Part shown: positions 63,901-64,000 of the stretch, in pieces
How the letters are laid out: each line of letters begins with the position of its first letter
How positions within the stretch are numbered: position 1 is the first letter of the stretch
DNA from: Lutibacter sp. HS1-25
Lineage (GTDB): Bacteria > Bacteroidota > Bacteroidia > Flavobacteriales > Flavobacteriaceae
Direction: 5' to 3'
DNA: 64,000 nucleotides
Assembly: GCF_004121075.1 (NCBI RefSeq)
Contig: NZ_RHLN01000012.1
Span: 1 to 64,000, forward strand
Notes under the pieces: generated by a model
The model's database searches: none
What the model was told of the DNA's origin: nothing
What the model saw: only the letters and a program-made list of their open reading frames with translations
Position numbers and translations under genes: made by a program

Positions 63901-63999
63901 AGCTGTTACTGTACCAGATACTGTTTTCACTTGCGCAGCCACTTGTTGTGTAATTGCGAGTGAAAAAATCAGCATAAATAATGGTATTAATTTTTTCAT
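60907..63999 (-). CDS. SusC/RagA-family TonB-linked outer-membrane transporter
   Basis: The complete 1030-residue protein has its ATG at 63997-63999, one base from the window edge, and a signal peptide ending VAAQ. A carboxypeptidase-like domain (VSGTVTAASDQAPLPGVNVVIKG) is followed by a plug with the SusC hallmark SLSGKSAGITI, LRGNSSTTNNDPLYVVDGVP and LKGASASALYGSQGANGVIL. A 22-strand barrel ends in RSIGLNINVNF. It takes up oligosaccharides driven by TonB together with the SusD lipoprotein 4 bases downstream. The promoter lies outside the window. Confidence 0.97.
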   Translation of the reverse strand: MKKLIPLFMLIFSLAITQQVAAQVKTVSGTVTAASDQAPLPGVNVVIKGTTKGTQTDYDGNFSIEASKGDVLEFSFIGMTTQLIPVNETYIVNAKLQEDALSLDEVIVTALGIKKEKKALTYSAQEVKGDELTTVKQTNPINSLSGKSAGITITKSSSGAGGSSKVVLRGNSSTTNNDPLYVVDGVPMLNSGNGSNGETPGTNIFGDQTGNRDGGDALSLINPDDIESLTVLKGASASALYGSQGANGVILITTKSGKDGKLSVNFNTSLTVDNVTSLPKLQTEYQSNSVGQAIAENGNVTDPKSWGSKASGLSNTVDDFFETGITAIQSLSLLAGNKMAQTYVSYANTSVNGVMPNNRMVRNNFNVKETANFLDDKITVGASINLSDQRIWNRPTNGLYSNPLTGLYLNPVGIDLNDYKNFEYFNADLNMMDQYATSFDENIQQNPYWLVNRNQSKDVAQRVVANVSAKYQILDNLSVQSRASYDKSFFTFDKRMYAGSDPTFVPATGRYILEKTENTQQYIDLIANYNTDITEDFNFSAILGTSLTKYSTGDQLHLDSGIGKGLTYPNVFTIGNFAETKDLLQSVYNREVQSVFASVNFGYKSMVYLDVTGRNDWSSTLVNTASKSFFYPSFGLTGVLSEIFELPKSVTFAKLRASYAIVGKDIPAYATIPLNTIPNGQGNFAKPTFGVIEGETLEPEKQNSFEIGTQWRFVGNRLGLDLTYYNTKTTNQIFYIAAEPNLEGYVQNIVNAGEIKNSGVELTVDAKPVVKDNFTWETALNFATNKNKVVSVHPSLQNGEAIITAPGVNGYGYSLIEGEDFGSIRGRSVVRNENGLPVVSDDGAGGFSIEATDWETIAHAQPDFTLGWNNSFSFDNFQVSFLVDAKFGGDVVSITEAVNDFYGVSQASADARNRNGGMIDVVDGSGNAQQMTAQDYYTKTGGRAGLIGEYVYDATNVSLRELSVGYNLIFPDSRVNNIRFSVIGNNLFFFYKKAPFDPNIASSTGMGLQGVDIYGQPSTRSIGLNINVNF

Positions 64000-64000
64000 A

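Overview
The window comes from a low-GC member of the Bacteroidota, almost certainly a marine-type Flavobacteriaceae. The signs are a gliding-motility ABC ATPase (GldA), a hybrid two-component regulator of the polysaccharide-utilisation type, a SusC/SusD pair, N-terminal signals ending in GQ/SQ/AQ, lipoproteins, and -7 boxes of the Bacteroidetes form TAnnTTTG in front of several genes. All assignments come from reading the sequence; no searches were run.

Region 1 (1-15693) is a sugar-utilisation cluster. On the minus strand it has a probable operon of a beta-helix glycosidase lipoprotein, an SSS sodium/sugar symporter, a GH27 enzyme and transketolase (cut by the window edge). Upstream lie the membrane-spanning hybrid regulator and a mutarotase lipoprotein; divergent from these are a GH2 glycosidase and a ThuA-like protein. 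The GH27 lacks one Asp of the usual DD pair, which together with transketolase hints at beta-L-arabinopyranoside rather than alpha-galactoside as substrate. The regulator gene and the glycosidase operon share an upstream motif at the same distance from their predicted -7 boxes.

Region 2 (15857-24045) has an orphan DnaC/IstB-like ATPase with internal tandem repeats, a structured gene-free stretch, the rpsP-rimM-tRNA-Ser unit, and an rseC-rnfBCDGEA operon for the ion-pumping ferredoxin:NAD oxidoreductase.

Region 3 (24329-47339) is mainly housekeeping. It holds a DnaE polymerase fused to an N-terminal DEDDh exonuclease, a PagL-like outer-membrane protein, a GIN-domain lipoprotein, gldA, a tiny YqaE/Pmp3 protein overlapping lipB, a nucleoid-associated protein, rnhB, a large putative porin, NhaC, a PLP sulfur-amino-acid enzyme divergent from an Lrp regulator, YceI, two adjacent DUF3857 proteins, dtd and rsgA. 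Several gaps carry degenerate repeats and hairpins.

Region 4 (47650-63999, all minus strand) carries DUF4249 lipoprotein plus TonB receptor, an FG-GAP/CRTAC1-like lipoprotein, and an N-acetylglucosamine locus: SusC, SusD, a NagB-LmbE fusion, GH20 hexosaminidase and GlcNAc kinase. SusCD would bind and import GlcNAc-containing oligosaccharides, GH20 would release GlcNAc in the periplasm, the kinase would phosphorylate it, and the fusion would deaminate (and possibly deacetylate) it. A terminator after susD separates the high-demand import pair from the catabolic genes.
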